Assembly: GCA_964501365.1 (NCBI GenBank)
Contig: CAZCST010000020.1
Coordinates: 372,001-436,000, forward strand
Source: CAZAMB01 sp964501365
GTDB taxonomy: Bacteria > Planctomycetota > Phycisphaerae > UBA1845
Direction of reading: 5' to 3'
Length of the DNA: 64,000 nt
The translations under genes were made by a program, and so were the position numbers. Shown here piece after piece: positions 19,801 to 27,944 of the stretch (the first letter of the stretch is position 1; each line of letters begins with the position of its first letter). The notes below the pieces were generated by a model. The model did no database searches. It was given only the letters and a program-made list of their open reading frames with translations, and was not told where the DNA came from.

Positions 19801-21002
19801 CGCTCAAGCAGGCTTTTCAATTGGATCTGGTCGGCACGGTTCACCTTTTGACTCCCCGGTTTGCCGACGCCCCCGAATCGCAGTGGGCCAATGTTTATGT
19901 GCAGAACCCGGACGGCATTCGTGGATATCGCGGGAGCACGGGCGAAAAATTGTGGAATCAGCCTGTACCCGTGCGCATGAATGCGGACTTGCTTACGGCT
20001 CGTGCGGAATTTGCCGTCTTTGCGACGCCCTTTGAAGTGTTCGCCCTGAATGTGGCGACAGGCGAGCGGCGGTACAGTCGCGGCGAATATCCCGCCCGAT
20101 TGCAAGACCCCGGTGCGGACTGGGAGGACGGCACAAATTTCCGTGTCCATGCGCTCCATCGCGACAGGCTGGTGAGCATTCGCGAGGATGGTTCGGCTGA
20201 GTGCATCAACATTCAGTCGGGCGATGTGGTCTGGACCGCCAAGCGCCAGCCCGCGCCGCTGGGTCCCATGGAATTGAGCGACTCTGTGCTCATCTATCAC
20301 ACATCGCGCGAAGGGCGCGCCGTCTTTCAGATCGTCAGTGCATCGACCGGCGAGCTTCTCGATTCCATCGTGACCGACGAGCAGCGTCCCGTGGAGGACC
20401 TCTACCTGACGCTCGATGGCCTGTTCATCATGGTCACTTCGAAGTCCATCGCCTGTTATGACCCAGCCAAACAGGCCCGCCAGTGGCAGGTTTCGCTGAA
20501 CTGGCCAGTCCGCCGCGCCACGCTGCAATACGACATGGATTCGATGTATTTCATTGACGATGCGGGAGTGCTCAAAAAGATCGGGCTGGAGGACGGCCGC
20601 ATCGTATGGGAATCGCAGCGCGTACTGGTTCGCGGGGAGGAAAATGAGACGCTGCACCGGGAACGTGAATATCTTTTTGTGTCCACAAATTCGTCGATCA
20701 GTGCCGTCGATATCGCCAACGGCCAGTTGCTCTGGCAGGGCACAACTCCAGAGAATCCGCATTTCGTGCAATGGCTTGTCACCGGATCGTACATGGCCGG
20801 GTTGCATGCACCGGGCGAAGGCGTGGACGGCGTCGGACAGTTGTTTTTCTACGATCATCGCAACGCCAGCGGCGTCATCCCGAAATCCGGCGGCGTGCTG
20901 GACCTGGGCGTTATGACCGACGTTCGCGGCATGATCGCCGCGGATGGAGGAGTCGTGGTCCAAAACGGCTCGACCATTCGCGGGTTCACGCAGTCGAAAT
21001 AG
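16806..21002 (+). CDS. Large secreted PQQ-like beta-propeller/TPR protein
   Basis: An N-terminal membrane or signal segment (ILCFLILCSRTIAQ) is followed by a Lys- and Gln-rich linker, a helical TPR-like region (residues about 30-190), then a long propeller built from PQQ-enzyme-type repeats. Examples are MSGAQAWKFSPEE, LTGSILWRITQKG, YTGSVVWLHLYD, GEKLWNQPVP, GDVVWTAKRQP and GRIVWESQRV. A second TPR block (about 870-1090) separates two propeller halves. No quinoprotein dehydrogenase active site is seen, so a structural or sensory role in the periplasm is more likely than catalysis. The ATG at 16806 or the GTG at 16797, which overlaps the preceding stop, could be the start. A 1430-codon open frame on the opposite strand is a shadow of this gene. 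Confidence 0.85.
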   Translation: MRRKNCSNFARTPAILCFLILCSRTIAQTEAEKPDQKSPPKSKQASPGDVYINDSFEAADALNKARTLTDQKRWREAAELLQKTADAMPDRVVRTGEGFVGLRSHVAELICHWPGEGLRAYQDLYDAKLQKQTEALGDGLDVDAAVEIFDQYFCASGAAAMADRIAQMAIESGDVPLAQWALTRVLKRHPAGRAYTARYQTLISLASAMAGNPIESPANAEQTRLRWKGRDAALSDVLAEISRDFRLRGSGAQADDWPIFAGNPERNRDSLTSVDDPGLLWRYALNPTPDTGRKGGIVDGLVRGEGEGGRQTAIIPVVAGELIYLQSGREIAAVHRMSGAQAWKFSPEEAQEQDSPYSDDRPIGGLSPVVDEGRLFAALPSNDSSYYDYETSRTVPELVAMDALTGSILWRITQKGVDAQGTVTAYDSSPVARNGRLYILSRRKRSFGFEDCYLDAYRATDGKLLFRTHLASASTSALSVRGATRSIAALQGDSVYISTNLGTIAAVNAYTGSVVWLHLYDRIRPDAPGTAGWSARDAGMVPLNPVIWTSQRIVVLPADAAQLLVLNADNGETIHAIAINKLSNVHTVYGARGDILCGAGEEVFCYDIGKEDTTWTSRLADEAALSGRGMWVGDELFIPRRNGLSRVNVANGKVQSFSMGPHFSGGSVLALPEQILIAGSKEMLCFVRKAEIWKNIQARMSSQPDDPLPALEFAEVALGAAEMADALRAMDEAVRRVKPSLSTAPTAVRTRVFTDALKLLAALPTGSRDPAVAKLFQYAAESANDVASQVEYRFRFAEYYESAGEPARAIRLYQQIIRDRTLRDWPPARADATVMRSHVRATRKIDDLIKQMGADIYSEWETEARQWLEAAKNAQDDSRLEQLIESFPNSHAALTATLEHARLLEKKGRYEAAATSWERAYNQHEDPGERQAIIRHIAESYEKARRPELAYLWLAKAAREFPAATFEHAGRTTSFAEYRDLLSSARALVEPSRPLVPLPLKQAFQLDLVGTVHLLTPRFADAPESQWANVYVQNPDGIRGYRGSTGEKLWNQPVPVRMNADLLTARAEFAVFATPFEVFALNVATGERRYSRGEYPARLQDPGADWEDGTNFRVHALHRDRLVSIREDGSAECINIQSGDVVWTAKRQPAPLGPMELSDSVLIYHTSREGRAVFQIVSASTGELLDSIVTDEQRPVEDLYLTLDGLFIMVTSKSIACYDPAKQARQWQVSLNWPVRRATLQYDMDSMYFIDDAGVLKKIGLEDGRIVWESQRVLVRGEENETLHREREYLFVSTNSSISAVDIANGQLLWQGTTPENPHFVQWLVTGSYMAGLHAPGEGVDGVGQLFFYDHRNASGVIPKSGGVLDLGVMTDVRGMIAADGGVVVQNGSTIRGFTQSK

Positions 21003-21084
21003 TTTTTGGTATGATGAAATCCCGCCTGCTCTTCGTTGAGGCAAAACTTTCAATCGGCTTTGTTCCGATTTGGTTCCTGCGGCG

Positions 21085-21699
21085 TCAAACGCCCTCCAAT
21101 TCTGTGGTGTGGGCAATTGCGATTTTCTCGCCGCATTCGGGGCACCTTGGAATTGTTAATGCATGCAAATGATACCCGCAGTTTTCGCAGAGGTTATTGC
21201 GTTTGCGATAGCGCTGGCGGATGCCGCGGATGATGGCCCGGATTGGGCTGTAAAGCAGCACGATGGTCGGCAGCCAGGCTGGCAGGCGGATGTAGGTCGA
21301 GAAGCATGGGGCTACCGACCCAAACCTCTGCGACTTCATCGGGGTCCGCCAGGCGCCGCCCCATGACGAGATGGTGCGGTAGCCTCCGATCTGGATGTTT
21401 CGGAACCACTCGTGCCGGGGAATGTCGACGCCGACAGCCCAGGCAGGCAGCGGAGGCCACTCGTAGTACGGCTCGATGCGGATATCCGGACCTGAGCCAA
21501 TCAGCGAAATCGACAATGGGTCCTCCGCGGATTGAATCCAAAAGAGGCGTACCCGGCCCTGATAGAAATGGAGGAAAACCGCCTCTGTCCGGATGGGAGA
21601 GACGGGAATCATGATGGTCGCAAAGAAGCTGATAATGGCGCATGTCCCAAGGGCGATGGCGAGGGAGGCAAGGATGACGTTTACGGCGAAACGAGTCAT
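21085..21699 (-). CDS. Membrane protein with C-terminal zinc ribbon
   Basis: An N-terminal membrane segment (NVILASLAIALGTCAIISFF), an extracytoplasmic region of about 120 residues rich in Trp and Pro, a second hydrophobic segment (LPAWLPTIVLLYSPI), a basic stretch and a C-terminal zinc ribbon with CENCGY and CPECGE pairs. This layout is common among planctomycete membrane proteins of unknown role. The start at 21699 is the one that puts the membrane segment near the N-terminus; ATG 21729 is the alternative and neither has a strong ribosome-binding site. Confidence 0.72.
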   Translation of the reverse strand: MTRFAVNVILASLAIALGTCAIISFFATIMIPVSPIRTEAVFLHFYQGRVRLFWIQSAEDPLSISLIGSGPDIRIEPYYEWPPLPAWAVGVDIPRHEWFRNIQIGGYRTISSWGGAWRTPMKSQRFGSVAPCFSTYIRLPAWLPTIVLLYSPIRAIIRGIRQRYRKRNNLCENCGYHLHALTIPRCPECGEKIAIAHTTELEGV

Positions 21700-22048
21700 G
21701 GTTGCATCATACAACACCCTTGGCGGCATGAGCTCGCCATGGCGACCCCCATTGCCCCTACTAGCCAAGGGGAGGCGTCCACGGCCCTCACCCCATCGGT
21801 TTCTCGGAAAGCTGCCGAGCGTTGCATGTTGTCAACCCCGCTCCCTCACGGTCGCAGCTTTGATTTGATCGAATCATACAGGTACGGTTTCCAGCTCCTG
21901 GGACTGGCGGACGATAAAACAGGGGTCTATAATCTTGGTGGACCTACCCGGTATCGCCGTAGGAAGCGGCGGCCGCGCGGCCGTCCGACGGTTTGTGGGT
22001 CACTACGGCGTCCGAATTGCCTCCCGGCAATGGATCGAAAGGATGACG
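21700..22048. other. Gene-free spacer between divergent genes
   Basis: These 349 bases separate a minus-strand membrane-protein gene from a plus-strand STN-like gene. I see no convincing reading frame. The stretch contains a CCCTCACCCC / GGGGAGG-type GC-rich patch near 21765-21795, similar to one at 36955, and one candidate promoter near its right end. Confidence 0.5.
21905..21933 (+). promoter_or_regulatory. Candidate promoter for the STN-like gene
   Basis: A perfect TATAAT lies at 21928-21933, with a poor -35 match (TGGCGG, 21905-21910) 17 bases upstream. Transcription would start near 21940, giving a leader of about 110 bases before the start at 22049. Confidence 0.4.
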
Positions 22049-22927
22049 ATGATGAACAAGAGGATGTGGCTGACGGGGTTTGTAAGCCTTTTTGGATTTG
22101 GGCTGAGCGCATGGGCCCAGGAAAAGGAAACCAAGAAAGAAACAGTCACCACCCGCGAGACGAAAACGGAAGTCGCTCGCGAGGAGAAGCTCCCGGCGTA
22201 TATCGTGGGTTCGCGTGAAGCTGCGGCGGACCTGTTGCGTCAGCGGGTGGCTTCCGTCGATTGGAAGGATGCGACGTTTGAGGAAGTGCTCGATTGGGTC
22301 AAGACGCAGGGCGAAGGCCGCGTCAACGTCGTACCCAAGTGGGGACCGCTCCAGGTCGAAAGCGTCAACCGCGAGTTCGTCATCAACCTGCAACTCAATA
22401 ACACGACCATCTCCGACGTATTGAACGAAGTCATCGCCCAGCTTTCCGAGGACGGCCAGGTGCAATATCGCGGCATCGGCAACAAACTGACGATTTCGAC
22501 GAAGGCGGATTTTGAACGCACGATGTATGTGCGGGTCTATGACGTGGGCGACATGCTCTTTCGCGTGGAGAATTTCGGGCAGGAAGCGCCAAAAATCGAT
22601 CTGCAAAAGACCAGCAAGGCCAGCGGCAGCGGAGGCGGCGGCCAGTCGGTCTTCAGCGGCGCCGGCGGCGCGGGCCAGCAAAACCAGGACACCGAGCGCC
22701 TCGAACGGGAGAATGAAGAACGGCTCACGAAGCTGCGGCACTTGATTGAGCAGACGATTGCCCCGGAGTCATGGGATCTCACCGGAAGCGACGGCCAGGG
22801 AGGCGGTCAGCAGGGAACTGGCGGCGGCGGTCATGGCCGAATCCGCGTGATCAATACCTCGCTGGTCGTGCTGAACACGATCGAGGTGCATGAGATGATC
22901 GCCGGCGCATTTGTGTTCGGCGAATAG
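22049..22927 (+). CDS. Secreted protein with STN/secretin-like N-domain
   Basis: A signal peptide (MWLTGFVSLFGFGLSAWAQ) leads to a Lys/Glu/Thr-rich linker and then a region (about residues 75-165) with the pattern VDWKDATFEEVLDWV and TTISDVLNEVI that resembles the STN domain, the short N-terminal module of secretins and TonB receptors. A Gly/Ser/Gln-rich low-complexity linker and a second small beta segment (IRVINTSLVVLNTIEVHE) follow. It lacks a secretin pore. GAAAGGA at 22037-22043 supports ATG 22049 or 22052. It may bind a partner of a secretion system; that is inference. Confidence 0.68.
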   Translation: MMNKRMWLTGFVSLFGFGLSAWAQEKETKKETVTTRETKTEVAREEKLPAYIVGSREAAADLLRQRVASVDWKDATFEEVLDWVKTQGEGRVNVVPKWGPLQVESVNREFVINLQLNNTTISDVLNEVIAQLSEDGQVQYRGIGNKLTISTKADFERTMYVRVYDVGDMLFRVENFGQEAPKIDLQKTSKASGSGGGGQSVFSGAGGAGQQNQDTERLERENEERLTKLRHLIEQTIAPESWDLTGSDGQGGGQQGTGGGGHGRIRVINTSLVVLNTIEVHEMIAGAFVFGE

Positions 22928-22955
22928 AATAACGAAAACTCAAGGACATCGAACA

Positions 22956-23021
22956 GATCAGGATCGATCGGGTTGAAACGCAGCCAATACGGCGGTTGCG
23001 GAAACCCCTTCGATCCTGATC
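22956..23021. repeat. 12-bp perfect inverted repeat at a convergent gene junction
   Basis: GATCAGGATCGA (22956-22967) and its exact complement TCGATCCTGATC (23010-23021) flank 42 bases. The right arm is followed by GTTTT on the + strand. It sits at the 3' end of the STN-like gene and inside the end of the DUF167 gene. A weak terminator for the + strand gene is possible, but the loop is long. Confidence 0.45.
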
Positions 23022-23254
23022 GTTTTCAATGGTGACGAATGACCAGTAGCGACTGTGACGTTTCGACGGGGGACGCCAAGTAGAGTGCATAGGAAATTCA
23101 CAAGCGCCTGGTTGGCTTTGCCTTTTTCGGGCGGAGCGGTCACCGCGATTCTCGCCCGCCCCTGCCATTCCCCCAGAAATCTGGTGCGTTTTGCCCCCGG
23201 CACGATCTTCACCGGCAGGAGGACCGCCCCACTCATTTCCGATACACCCAACAT
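22958..23254 (-). CDS. DUF167 / YggU-family protein
   Basis: This 98-residue protein matches the small YggU/DUF167 family: VKIVPGAKRTRF, then RIAVTAPPEKGKANQALVNF, then VATGHSSPLKTIRIEG. Family members are conserved across bacteria and archaea, often beside proC as here, but have no settled function. The family's typical length is about 95 residues, so it is complete. Starts at 23254 or 23236 are both possible; neither has a strong ribosome-binding site. It is divergent from proC. Confidence 0.88.
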   Translation of the reverse strand: MLGVSEMSGAVLLPVKIVPGAKRTRFLGEWQGRARIAVTAPPEKGKANQALVNFLCTLLGVPRRNVTVATGHSSPLKTIRIEGVSATAVLAAFQPDRS

Positions 23255-23369
23255 GCCAGTATCTTAATGCGGCTTTTGGTTTTTCTCTTGTTTGCGACAT
23301 TTGAAATTCCCGAATCCTGGCGAACCGAAGTTCGCGGCGTTTTGTTGCACTTTTTGGGAACATTGCGAT

Positions 23370-24188
23370 ATGTTGGCTCAATACGAAATCGGAGTGATTG
23401 GATCAGGGAATGCGGCCGAAGGGATCGTTCATGCGATTCTGCGGAACACGATTCTCTTCGCGGATCGCATTATTGCCTCAGATCCTTCGGAATCGCGTCG
23501 CAAACTTTTTGCCGAGCGCTTTCAGATCGCGGTCACGGGGGACAATCGCAAACTTGTAGCCGAGAGCGACATTATCATTCTTGCTGTCAAGCCGCAGCAA
23601 TTCAGCGACATGCTCAAATCCGTCGCGGACCTGTTTACCGAGCGGCATTTGATTGTCTCGATCATGGCCGGCGTCTCGACGCGGACCATCGAATCATTTT
23701 TTGCTCCGCGCCCGATCCGAGTGGTGCGGGCCATGCCGAATCTTCCCATTCACGTGGGAGCGGGAATGGCCGGAGTGTGCAAGGGAGCGCATGCGCTGCC
23801 GGTGGACCTGCTCCGGGCCCAGCGGATTTTTGATGCCGGCGGACGATCCGTGGTGATTGAGGACGAATCGCAGATGGACGCGGTTACGGCCTTGTCGGGA
23901 TCGGGACCGGCGTACTTCTACTATTTCGTCGAAGCGCTGACAGTCGCGGGAGAACGGGTGGGCCTGACGCGGCAGATGTCGGAGATTCTTGCCAAACAAG
24001 TGTGCCTCGGCGCGGCGCGAATGATGCTGGAGACGCAGGAGCCCCCCGCCACACTTCGAGCCAAGGTCACATCGCCGGGCGGAACGACGCAGGCAGCGAT
24101 CGAATCCATGACGGCCAGCAAAGTATTCGATCATATCATTGATGGCGTCGTTGCAGCCTGCAAACGAAGCCAGGAACTGGGTCGATAG
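23370..24188 (+). CDS. proC: Pyrroline-5-carboxylate reductase
   Basis: The enzyme makes the last step of proline synthesis, NAD(P)H-dependent reduction of pyrroline-5-carboxylate. It shows an N-terminal Rossmann start (IGVIGSGNAAEGIV), the ILAVKPQQ segment, RAMPNLP, and the C-terminal signature ALSGSGPAYFYYFVEAL and KVTSPGGTTQAAIE. At 272 residues it is the normal length. ATG 23370 is chosen, with GGGAA about 9 bases upstream and homology starting at once. It is divergent from the YggU gene. Confidence 0.94.
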   Translation: MLAQYEIGVIGSGNAAEGIVHAILRNTILFADRIIASDPSESRRKLFAERFQIAVTGDNRKLVAESDIIILAVKPQQFSDMLKSVADLFTERHLIVSIMAGVSTRTIESFFAPRPIRVVRAMPNLPIHVGAGMAGVCKGAHALPVDLLRAQRIFDAGGRSVVIEDESQMDAVTALSGSGPAYFYYFVEALTVAGERVGLTRQMSEILAKQVCLGAARMMLETQEPPATLRAKVTSPGGTTQAAIESMTASKVFDHIIDGVVAACKRSQELGR

Positions 24189-24355
24189 AGAAAGAGGCAT
24201 TGCCCTGGCTTGAAGGGACGTATCAGGGCCGCGTATCCATTTTCGATGAATTGATGCCGTCAGAATTGGGAGGAACGCCCAAACGTAGATCTGCAACTTG
24301 CCGGCGTTTTTCCAGCCCGTGTTTTCGAAACAGGCAAGAAAATTCCCGACTCGCG

Positions 24356-24383
24356 TTGCCACTGCAGAGTTTCGCTGGATAAT
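24356..24383 (+). promoter_or_regulatory. Candidate promoter for the Ser/Thr kinase gene
   Basis: TTGCCA at 24356-24361 and GATAAT at 24378-24383 are 16 bases apart. Transcription would start near 24390, leaving a leader of about 30 bases that carries AAGGA just before the ATG at 24419. Confidence 0.5.
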
Positions 24384-24418
24384 CGCACTGCTCAGTTCGC
24401 ATTCAGCGAAGGAACGTC

Positions 24419-27118
24419 ATGGTTATTCATGCGGGCACAAAGCTTGGGCCATTTGAGATTGTTGCCCCCCTCGGGGCGGGCGGAATGGGCGAGGTCTATC
24501 GTGCGCGGGATATGCGGCTTGGCCGCGACGTAGCTATCAAGATTCTGCCCAGGCATCTGTCTGCCTCTGTCGAATTTCAGACGCGCTTCGAACGCGAAGC
24601 CAAATCCATTTCACTGCTTTCGCACCCGCACATCTGCACGCTGTACGATGTGGGGCACGAGGACGGCATGTCCTATCTGGTGATGGAACTGCTCGAAGGT
24701 CAGACTCTGTCAGGGCGGATTGAGAAGGGTCCAATGCCGCTCGATAATGTGCTGCGGTACGGCGCGGAGATTGCATCAGCGCTGGACGCGGCACACCGCA
24801 AGAGGGTCGTGCATCGCGATCTCAAGCCGGGCAACATTGTGCTGACGAAAGCGGGCGCAAAGCTGCTCGATTTTGGCCTGGCCAAATCTTCGGGCGTGAT
24901 GGAGAGCGATCCCGGCGCCGTCACTGCCAGCCAGCCGCTCACCAGCAAGGGAACGATCCTCGGCACATTTCAGTACATGGCCCCGGAACAATTGGAAGGC
25001 GCGGAGGCTGACACCCGCACTGATATTTTCGCGCTGGGAGCGGTCCTCTACGAAATGCTCACCGGCAAGCGGGCGTTTGAAGGAGCCAGCCGGGCCAGTC
25101 TCATTGCATCCATAATGGCCGCGCAGCCGCGACCGATCAGTGAATTGCAACCAATGACTCCGCCAGCGCTGGACCGACTCATCCGCAAATGCCTGGCCAA
25201 GGATCCTGATTCGCGGTGGCAGAGTGCAGCAGACGTCGCCGACGAGTTGCGCTGGATCACGGAGGGCGGGTCACGGACAGGAGTCTCTGGCCCGCTGCGT
25301 TCCGCTCGAAATGCACCCGTGGGAATTTGGATCGCGTGCTTCATCATCCTGCTCCTGGGATGCGCAGGATTGGTATTCCAGATTCTCAAAAACAATGGAA
25401 AGAAAGCAAATCGTGTTTGGTCATCTATCGCCGCACCGGAGCAGGCCACGCTCGTAGCGAGTGGTGATGCGGCCGGTCCCGTTGTGATCTCGCCGGATGG
25501 CAAGGCCCTGGCGTTCGTCGCCACAGGCATTGAGGGCTCGCGCGTTTGGGTCCGACCACTTGATGGTCCGACGGCTCGGCCCCTCCAAGGGACGGAAGGG
25601 GCGACATTTCCGTTCTGGTCGTCGGATAGCCATTCGATCGGATATTTCGCCAGGGAAAAGCTGTTTTCGGTCAGCGCCGGAGGTGGACCGCCAATGCCAA
25701 TCTGCGACGCGCGCGCCGGTCGCGGGGGAACCTGGGGACGCGACGGGACTATTCTCTTCGCACCCGAATTCCGATCGGCCATTGTTCGAGTGCCGGCCTC
25801 GGGGGGGAAGCCCGAGCCGGTCACGAAATTGGACGAATCCCTGCACACAAGCCATCGCTGGCCTGCCTTCTGCCCCGACGGGAAACACTTCTTGTACGTC
25901 GCGGTCACGCACGGAGCGACAGAGTCGGAAGGCAACGCGGTATATCTCGGTTCCCTCGACGGGAGCGAATCCAAATTGGTCATGCATGGGGGAGCCAACG
26001 CGGCCTTGGCGGGCGACCGATTGCTCTTCCTTCGCGAAAGCACGCTTCTCGCGGCGCCGTTCGACATCGGAGCGGCGAAGCTGATTGGCGATCCGACGGT
26101 GGTCGCGACGGGCGTCATGTACGACGTTGCGATTTGGAGAGCGGCGTTTTCAGTATCCAATGTGGGTATTCTTGCATTTCACACTGGTACCGCGGGTCAC
26201 GAGCTGCAGATGAAACGGGTGGACCGCTCGGGCAAGGTACTCGGAAACATCGGTGATCCGTGGCAGTTTGGAAACTTGAGTTTGTCCCCCGACGGCAGCC
26301 GGGTGGCTACAGACGTTGGCTCTACCGAGACTGACGTCTGGGTGTACGAAGTCGCTCGCGGAGTGAAGTCCAGAATCACGTTTGGAAATGCGGCGAACTT
26401 GGCGCCTCATTGGTCTCCGGATGGCCAGACATTGGTCTATGCCAGCATGTATCTCGCTCGTCGTGATGCGACCCACCGTATCAGTCGTCGACCGGCGATG
26501 GGCGGCGATGAGGAAGTGCTTTACACGTCCCCGGAAGAAACCTGGGTTTCGGACTGGTCGTCCGACGGGAAGTATCTCCTGCTCATCCGGGGCAACTATA
26601 TCGGCGGAAATCCATGCGATATTTGGGCGCTTCCGCTGCTTGGGGATCGCAAACCATTCCCGCTGCTCACATCTGCGTTCAGGGAAAACGAGGCCCGATT
26701 TTCGCCGGATGGAAAATGGGTAGCGTATGAGTCCGATGAAAGCGGTCGGATGGAAATCTATGTCATTCCCTTTCACCCTCCTGCCGAGGATGGCTCCGCA
26801 ACACCCGAGCCAACTGTCGGCGGAAAGTGGCAAGTATCCTCGAATGGCGGCACGTATCCGTGTTGGCGTAGAGACGGCAAGGAGATCTTCTTTACATCGA
26901 TTTACGGCAAGTTGACGGCCGTGGAAATCGAACTCAGTCTGGAGGGGGTTACTATCGGCACGCCCAAGGAATTGTTTACCATCGATCAGGTTGCGGGGAT
27001 CCATCCTTATGACGCCGCCGCGGACGGGCAATGGTTCGTGGTGAACAGCAGCACAGTTCGACAGTCCAGTACCATCGACCTGATCACGAACTGGGACGCG
27101 GAATTGACGAAACAATGA
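24419..27118 (+). CDS. Membrane Ser/Thr protein kinase with TolB/WD40-like propeller
   Basis: The N-terminal 280 residues form a Hanks-type kinase with all key residues: glycine loop LGAGGMGEV, Lys41, HRDLKPGN at 132-139 (catalytic Asp134), and DFG at 151-153. A single membrane segment (IWIACFIILLLGCAGLVF, about residues 300-318) leads to a roughly 550-residue extracytoplasmic propeller with TolB-like repeats (ISPDGKALAF, LSPDGSRVA, WSPDGQTLVY, FSPDGKWVAYESD). The architecture is that of Pkn kinases frequent in planctomycetes and acidobacteria. AAGGA precedes the ATG. The stop overlaps the start of a kinase stump. Confidence 0.93.
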   Translation: MVIHAGTKLGPFEIVAPLGAGGMGEVYRARDMRLGRDVAIKILPRHLSASVEFQTRFEREAKSISLLSHPHICTLYDVGHEDGMSYLVMELLEGQTLSGRIEKGPMPLDNVLRYGAEIASALDAAHRKRVVHRDLKPGNIVLTKAGAKLLDFGLAKSSGVMESDPGAVTASQPLTSKGTILGTFQYMAPEQLEGAEADTRTDIFALGAVLYEMLTGKRAFEGASRASLIASIMAAQPRPISELQPMTPPALDRLIRKCLAKDPDSRWQSAADVADELRWITEGGSRTGVSGPLRSARNAPVGIWIACFIILLLGCAGLVFQILKNNGKKANRVWSSIAAPEQATLVASGDAAGPVVISPDGKALAFVATGIEGSRVWVRPLDGPTARPLQGTEGATFPFWSSDSHSIGYFAREKLFSVSAGGGPPMPICDARAGRGGTWGRDGTILFAPEFRSAIVRVPASGGKPEPVTKLDESLHTSHRWPAFCPDGKHFLYVAVTHGATESEGNAVYLGSLDGSESKLVMHGGANAALAGDRLLFLRESTLLAAPFDIGAAKLIGDPTVVATGVMYDVAIWRAAFSVSNVGILAFHTGTAGHELQMKRVDRSGKVLGNIGDPWQFGNLSLSPDGSRVATDVGSTETDVWVYEVARGVKSRITFGNAANLAPHWSPDGQTLVYASMYLARRDATHRISRRPAMGGDEEVLYTSPEETWVSDWSSDGKYLLLIRGNYIGGNPCDIWALPLLGDRKPFPLLTSAFRENEARFSPDGKWVAYESDESGRMEIYVIPFHPPAEDGSATPEPTVGGKWQVSSNGGTYPCWRRDGKEIFFTSIYGKLTAVEIELSLEGVTIGTPKELFTIDQVAGIHPYDAAADGQWFVVNSSTVRQSSTIDLITNWDAELTKQ

Positions 27119-27276
27119 GTCAGACGCCGAACACAAAACTTGGTACTTACAAAATCCTCGCTCCCCTGTGTGCCGGCGGGATGGGCGGGGTCTATCGCGC
27201 GCGAGATTCACGGTTGGACCGCGATGTGGCGGCACATACAGCCTGGATGGTGCCGGTAGCGACGGGGCACTCCTAA
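27115..27276 (+). pseudogene. Truncated second Ser/Thr kinase (N-terminal stump)
   Basis: Fifty-three codons start on an ATG that overlaps the stop of the kinase gene (ATGA). Residues 8-39 align with the start of that kinase: TKLG, then LAPLCAGGMGGVYRARD and DRDVA, then the frame runs into 14 unrelated residues and stops. The rest of the catalytic domain is missing. The glycine loop has lost the first Gly (CAGGMGG) and the Lys is absent, so it cannot be active. It looks like a tandem-duplicated kinase removed by a deletion that joined it to the convergent cytochrome gene. Confidence 0.75.
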
Positions 27277-27944
27277 TGCTCTTTTAAGCTGTAGACATCC
27301 AAACTTTGCAGGTAGGTTATGACGAGCCAGATCTGTTCCCGCGTCAGCTTGTCTGCAAAAGCGGGCATCGCCGACATTTGTCCATCAGGGTAGTTCACAG
27401 AATCTCCACTGCCTTCGCAAATCACCCGAAACCATTTGCGCGGAGCGCCGCGGTGCACGGTGGCGGCGAATCGCTTCCCGAAGGTCTTGAAGTCCGTCGC
27501 CGGATGGCCGGGAAGAATGGAAGGTCCCCTGCCGCGCGCGTCGTCGCCATGACAACGCGCACAATGGGCTTCGTAAATCACGGCACCGCGGCTGACAGCC
27601 TGTGCGTCACGATGGGCGTCAAAAGGATTGCGTGTTTGACTGAGCTGAGAATCGGCCTGAAGTACCTGCTGCGTCGTTGAATCCTGTTCCGCGGCCATCC
27701 AGTTGACGTACGCCGTTCGCGCGTCGGCGTTGGACGCATTCAATCTCGAAACGTACGCCTGCTGGTCGGTTGGATTGATGGCCTTGGACAGCGGCTGAGG
27801 CCCTGCACAATTTGTCGCCAAGAGCATCAAGATCAGGAATGCGACGGCGAAAATGGATTGCCTGGCTTTGACTGCATGACTTCGTCCGCCCGTCGGTCCA
27901 ATTTCGAGTTTGGTAGGAGCTGATGCTGGTTTTGCGATTTTCAT
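27273..27944 (-). CDS. Membrane-anchored or exported class I cytochrome c
   Basis: The protein has an N-terminal basic region and one hydrophobic segment (IFAVAFLILMLLA), then a helical linker and a C-terminal cytochrome c domain with a single heme site CARCHGDD and, 70 residues on, a Met-containing loop (MSAMPAFADKLT) that fits a His/Met axial pair. It would act in periplasmic electron transfer. Its ATG overlaps the stop of the response-regulator gene by 4 bases, so it belongs to the sensor kinase/regulator operon; its stop overlaps the kinase stump on the other strand. Confidence 0.88.
   Translation of the reverse strand: MKIAKPASAPTKLEIGPTGGRSHAVKARQSIFAVAFLILMLLATNCAGPQPLSKAINPTDQQAYVSRLNASNADARTAYVNWMAAEQDSTTQQVLQADSQLSQTRNPFDAHRDAQAVSRGAVIYEAHCARCHGDDARGRGPSILPGHPATDFKTFGKRFAATVHRGAPRKWFRVICEGSGDSVNYPDGQMSAMPAFADKLTREQIWLVITYLQSLDVYSLKEH

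Noticed and set aside
16824..21116. A 1430-codon open frame on the minus strand
   Set aside because: It runs opposite the PQQ-propeller gene for its whole length, shows no domain and is a codon-phase shadow of a GC-rich gene.
25048..27235. Long minus-strand frames of 361-370 codons inside the kinase gene
   Set aside because: Shadows of the kinase-propeller gene.
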